Shown: piece by piece, positions 24,146-26,447 of the stretch
Layout of the letters: every line of letters starts with the position of its first letter
How positions within the stretch are numbered: position 1 is the first letter of the stretch
Assembly (NCBI GenBank): GCA_002296055.1
Contig: DBHE01000064.1
Span: forward strand, 1-26,447
Length of the DNA stretch: 26,447 bases
Origin: Pseudomonadaceae bacterium UBA836
Lineage (GTDB): Bacteria; Pseudomonadota; Gammaproteobacteria; Pseudomonadales; Pseudomonadaceae
Direction: 5' to 3'
The notes under the pieces: generated by a model
Seen by the model: only the letters and a program-made list of their open reading frames with translations
Databases searched by the model: none
What the model was told of the DNA's origin: nothing
Translations under genes and position numbers: made by a program

Positions 24146-25786
24146 GGAGCTGCTGGTCTTGAATTGACTGATCAACTGGTCCAACTGCTGCGCTGCGTCG
24201 GTCAACTGCTGGGTGTTGCGCGCTGTGTCCTGCAGCTCGCGCAGCACCCGATCCCCAAGGTTGCTGAGCTGGCTGAGACTGGAGGAAATCTCGGTGCTGG
24301 TGCGTGACTGCTGTTCTGCGGCGGCGGCGACCTGACTGGTCATATCGGTGATGGTGTCGACCGAGCCGGCAATCGACTGCAACGCCGAGCGCGAGTTTTC
24401 AACCTGTTGTTGCAAGTCTTCGGATTGCCGGTAGCTGTCATCCATTGAGCTGACAGCTTTGGCAGTGCCCGCCTGGAGGGAATCAATAATGCTGCGGATC
24501 TCGTCGGTCGAGGCCTGAGTGCGGCTGGCCAGCGTGCGCACCTCATCAGCCACCACCGCAAACCCCCGGCCTTGCTCTCCGGCGCGTGCCGCTTCAATGG
24601 CCGCGTTCAGGGCCAGCAGGTTGGTTTGCTCGGCAACGGCGCGAATAACTCCCAGCACCGAGTCGATAGTGTGCGACTGTGCGTTCAGTTCGCTCACCGC
24701 CTCACCAGCGTGGGCGATGTCTTCGGCTAACTTCTGCATGGAGCGGCTGGTGGCATCGGCAGTCTGCTGACCATCAGCGGTGTGGTTGTTGGCTTGTCTG
24801 GCAGCGTCGGCGGAGTCGGACATGCGTTGGGCTACTTCGTCCGAGGTTGCGCTCATTTGTTCTACCGCCGAGGCGATAGTGTCGAGCTCGCTATTCTGCT
24901 GGTTGTAGGAGGCTTCTGCCTTGCTCATTGCCACGCCAACCTCGCCGGCAATGCGCCGGTTACGTGCGACTACCTCGCGCAGGTCATCAATCACCTGGGC
25001 CAGGCGATCAGTGAAGGCATTGAAGCCGCTGGCCAGGCCACTGATTTCGTCATTGCCGCTGGTATCCAGATGGCGCGAGAGGTCGCCCTCGCCGGTAGCG
25101 ATATCCTGCATTGCGGCAACCGCCTGAGCGATTGGCCGGCTAACGCTCAAGGCGATGAGCAAGTTGATGGCGACCAGCAGTAGCAGGCCCAGTGCCGCCA
25201 AGCTCAACTTGGGTAGCATGTCAGCCCAGAACGCTTCGGCCACATCATCCAGATAGATCCCCGAGCCAAGAATCCAGCCCCAGGGGGCAAAACCTGCAAC
25301 ATAGGAGATCTTGGGTACCGGGTCTGTGACGCCGGGCTTGGGCCACATGTAGTCGACAAAACCCGCCGACTGCCCCTTTACCACCTCGACCATCTCGCGA
25401 AACAGGTATTTGCCGTTAGGGTCTTTGATGTCAGCGACGCTGTTGCCCACCAGTTGGGTACTGAACGGATGCATGACCATTTGCAACTCATTGGAATGCA
25501 CCCAAAAGTAGTCGTTGTTGCCGTAGCGCAGGCCTTGCAGGGTGGCAGCGGCCTGCTGCTGAGCCTGTTGTTGGGTCAGTTCGCCACTTTGCTGGCGCTG
25601 GTAGAAATGCTCGATCACACCCATTCCGGACTCGACCAGGTGCTGGGTTTTCAAAGCACGACCGTCAAGCAGACTTTGGCGATAGTCCAGAGCGAAGGCG
25701 GTCACCAGCCCGAGCACGATCAACAGCACCAGCAGGGTGACGGCCACTAGGCGCTGAAGAATGGTAAAGCGGCGCAGCATGTTCAT
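24140..25786 (-). CDS. Methyl-accepting chemotaxis protein with a periplasmic Cache domain
   Basis: A 548-residue transmembrane chemoreceptor. TM1 is about 11-33 and TM2 about 193-215. Between them is a single Cache (sCache_2-like) sensor with [18 protein letters not shown] near 89-106, and [16 protein letters not shown] near 165-180. A HAMP domain follows (about 214-268, [21 protein letters not shown]). The signalling domain has the tip [21 protein letters not shown] and [15 protein letters not shown]. Ligands of related Cache receptors are often small organic acids, but the ligand here is not deducible. No CheR-binding pentapeptide is seen at the C-terminus. ATG at 25786 has GGAG 8 bases upstream. 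Confidence 0.95.
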   Translation of the reverse strand: MNMLRRFTILQRLVAVTLLVLLIVLGLVTAFALDYRQSLLDGRALKTQHLVESGMGVIEHFYQRQQSGELTQQQAQQQAAATLQGLRYGNNDYFWVHSNELQMVMHPFSTQLVGNSVADIKDPNGKYLFREMVEVVKGQSAGFVDYMWPKPGVTDPVPKISYVAGFAPWGWILGSGIYLDDVAEAFWADMLPKLSLAALGLLLLVAINLLIALSVSRPIAQAVAAMQDIATGEGDLSRHLDTSGNDEISGLASGFNAFTDRLAQVIDDLREVVARNRRIAGEVGVAMSKAEASYNQQNSELDTIASAVEQMSATSDEVAQRMSDSADAARQANNHTADGQQTADATSRSMQKLAEDIAHAGEAVSELNAQSHTIDSVLGVIRAVAEQTNLLALNAAIEAARAGEQGRGFAVVADEVRTLASRTQASTDEIRSIIDSLQAGTAKAVSSMDDSYRQSEDLQQQVENSRSALQSIAGSVDTITDMTSQVAAAAEQQSRTSTEISSSLSQLSNLGDRVLRELQDTARNTQQLTDAAQQLDQLISQFKTSSSR

Positions 25787-25958
25787 GTTGAAAGCTCCAG
25801 GCCGAAGGCGGTTGCGTCAGACGCCCGGAGGCAGGCGCACCGCCGTTATTATTCTCTTGCCGTAAGCGTAGCAGTCGGCTGGCAAAGTGCTATGGCGGGG
25901 AGCGTTGCGGAGCAGTGTGGGGAATAAGCAGGGCTATTAGCTAACGCCAACAGCTTTT

Positions 25959-25977
25959 GCCAATCGGCCTGATTGGC
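25959..25977. promoter_or_regulatory. Perfect hairpin upstream of the 29-residue open frame
   Basis: GCCAATC (25959-25965) and GATTGGC (25971-25977) form a perfect 7-base-pair repeat around GGCCT. It lies in the gap between the divergent chemoreceptor and microprotein genes, followed by the AT-rich TCATTTGATTTCT. It could be an operator, an attenuator or a hairpin of an upstream transcript. Confidence 0.4.
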
Positions 25978-26051
25978 TCATTTGATTTCTCGTGGAGCGT
26001 GCCAAACGGCAGTATCTGCTCATGCCAACAACGCTCTAAGGGAGAGACAGC

Positions 26052-26141
26052 ATGAGCATGATCAAACGTTTTATCCAGCGCCCTGCCAGCAAGCCGCAAC
26101 AGCCTGCTCCACAGGATCATCCCAACTTCTGGATGTATTGA
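26052..26141 (+). CDS. Putative 29-residue microprotein
   Basis: A short open frame: MSMIKRFIQRPA, a proline/glutamine-rich middle (SKPQQPAPQ), and DHPNFWMY at the C-terminus. GGGAG (26040-26044) lies 7 bases before the ATG, a good ribosome binding site for so short a frame. The N-terminus is basic (KR, QR) and could be an amphipathic helix; no membrane segment is seen. It lies between a divergent chemoreceptor and the convergent yebG. I do not recognise it. Evidence for translation is the binding site, the clean stop and the place in an otherwise empty gap. Confidence 0.5.
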   Translation: MSMIKRFIQRPASKPQQPAPQDHPNFWMY

Positions 26142-26150
26142 TAGCGCGGC

Positions 26151-26170
26151 GCCGGGGCTCAGGCCTCGGC
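26151..26170. terminator. Palindrome at the convergent ends of the microprotein and yebG
   Basis: GCCGGGGC (26151-26158) and GCCTCGGC (26163-26170) form an 8-base-pair stem with one G-U around TCAG, overlapping the yebG stop. It is GC-rich without a T-run, so it may only be a weak shared terminator. Confidence 0.35.
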
Positions 26171-26425
26171 GGCTTCGTCTGAGGTCAGATCAGCCAGTGC
26201 GTCGGGGCTGCTCTTGAAGGCCTTGGCGAATACATCGCGGTGGCGGGCCATGTAGATGCTGACGTCGTCGGCCAACTGCTCGCCCAAACCCGGAACAGCA
26301 CTTTGCAGCACCTCGGCCAGTGACTCGGCCAGCTCCAGCATCTTGTCATGACGGTCGGCTTGGGCTTTATCCATGAACAGGCGCTCCGGGTCTCTGCTGC
26401 TGCGATATACGATTTCAACGGCCAT
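26159..26425 (-). CDS. yebG: YebG-family DNA-damage-inducible protein
   Basis: An 88-residue soluble protein that lines up with E. coli YebG. MAVEIVYRSSRDPERLFMDKAQADRHDKMLELAE corresponds to E. coli MAVEVKYVV...KKEADAYDKMLDTAD, and the RHRDVFAKAFK segment corresponds to EQKDVLSTILK. E. coli yebG is an SOS gene of unknown mechanism under LexA. ATG at 26425 is preferred over GTG at 26431, because AGAGG lies 5-6 bases before the ATG. Only about 22 bases upstream are in the window, too few to show a LexA box. The acidic tail (TSDEAAEA) is shorter than in E. coli. Confidence 0.85.
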   Translation of the reverse strand: MAVEIVYRSSRDPERLFMDKAQADRHDKMLELAESLAEVLQSAVPGLGEQLADDVSIYMARHRDVFAKAFKSSPDALADLTSDEAAEA

Positions 26426-26447
26426 ACACACCTCTGGCTGGTCGGCA

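Noticed and set aside
26426..26447. LexA box for yebG
   Set aside because: Expected by analogy with E. coli, but the 22 bases available show no CTGT-N8-ACAG; the site may lie beyond the window.

Overview
The window reads as a chromosomal segment of a gammaproteobacterium of the Pseudomonas lineage, plausibly the marine/halophilic Halopseudomonas side. The basis is gene content and order: rsxABCDGE followed by nth and a short acidic protein of the PA3496 family, with metG just upstream of rsxA, is a Pseudomonas arrangement as I recall it. A BdlA-like soluble chemoreceptor, an MlaA homologue and YebG fit the same group. Base composition looks evenly GC-rich, with no rRNA, tRNA, insertion sequence, prophage or CRISPR array visible. 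No stretch over 300 bases lacks a gene.

Layout. 1-2105 (+): the C-terminal part of a 5'-nucleotidase cut by the window edge, a glutaredoxin-fold protein and a YcgN cysteine-cluster protein. 2108-4188 (-): an alpha/beta-hydrolase translationally coupled to MlaA. 4333-4876 (-): a DUF2061 membrane protein with a Fur-box-like sequence in front, and the PA3496-family protein. 5008-11616 (-): the Rsx/Rnf electron-transport operon ending in endonuclease III. 11719-13767 (-): metG. 13947-15491 (+): an SmvA-like drug exporter. 15687-16205 (+): an orphan Hcp with a possible sigma-54 promoter. 16354-17481 (+): a long GST-fold protein. 17485-18276 (-): an orphan periplasmic binding protein. 18375-19634: two divergently transcribed paralogous phosphoribosyltransferases. 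19875-21173 (+): a BdlA-like receptor. 21202-22539 (-): a DUF1329 protein. 22819-24111 (+): a secreted glycerophosphodiesterase. 24140-25786 (-): a Cache-domain chemoreceptor. 26052-26141 (+): a 29-residue open frame with a strong ribosome binding site. 26159-26425 (-): yebG.

How the genes work together. The clearest functional block is rsxABCDGE-nth: a membrane flavin/iron-sulfur electron-transfer complex co-transcribed with an iron-sulfur DNA glycosylase. The MlaA pair belongs to outer-membrane lipid homeostasis. The second half is a loose set of sensory, transport and envelope genes, mostly in single-gene units and often convergent with gaps of 2-30 bases.

I see no certain new multi-gene system. 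The best leads are the divergent phosphoribosyltransferase pair, where one copy has lost the usual catalytic aspartate, the hydrolase-MlaA coupling, the orphan Hcp with its regulatory sequence, and the microprotein next to yebG. All promoter and terminator calls are by eye.
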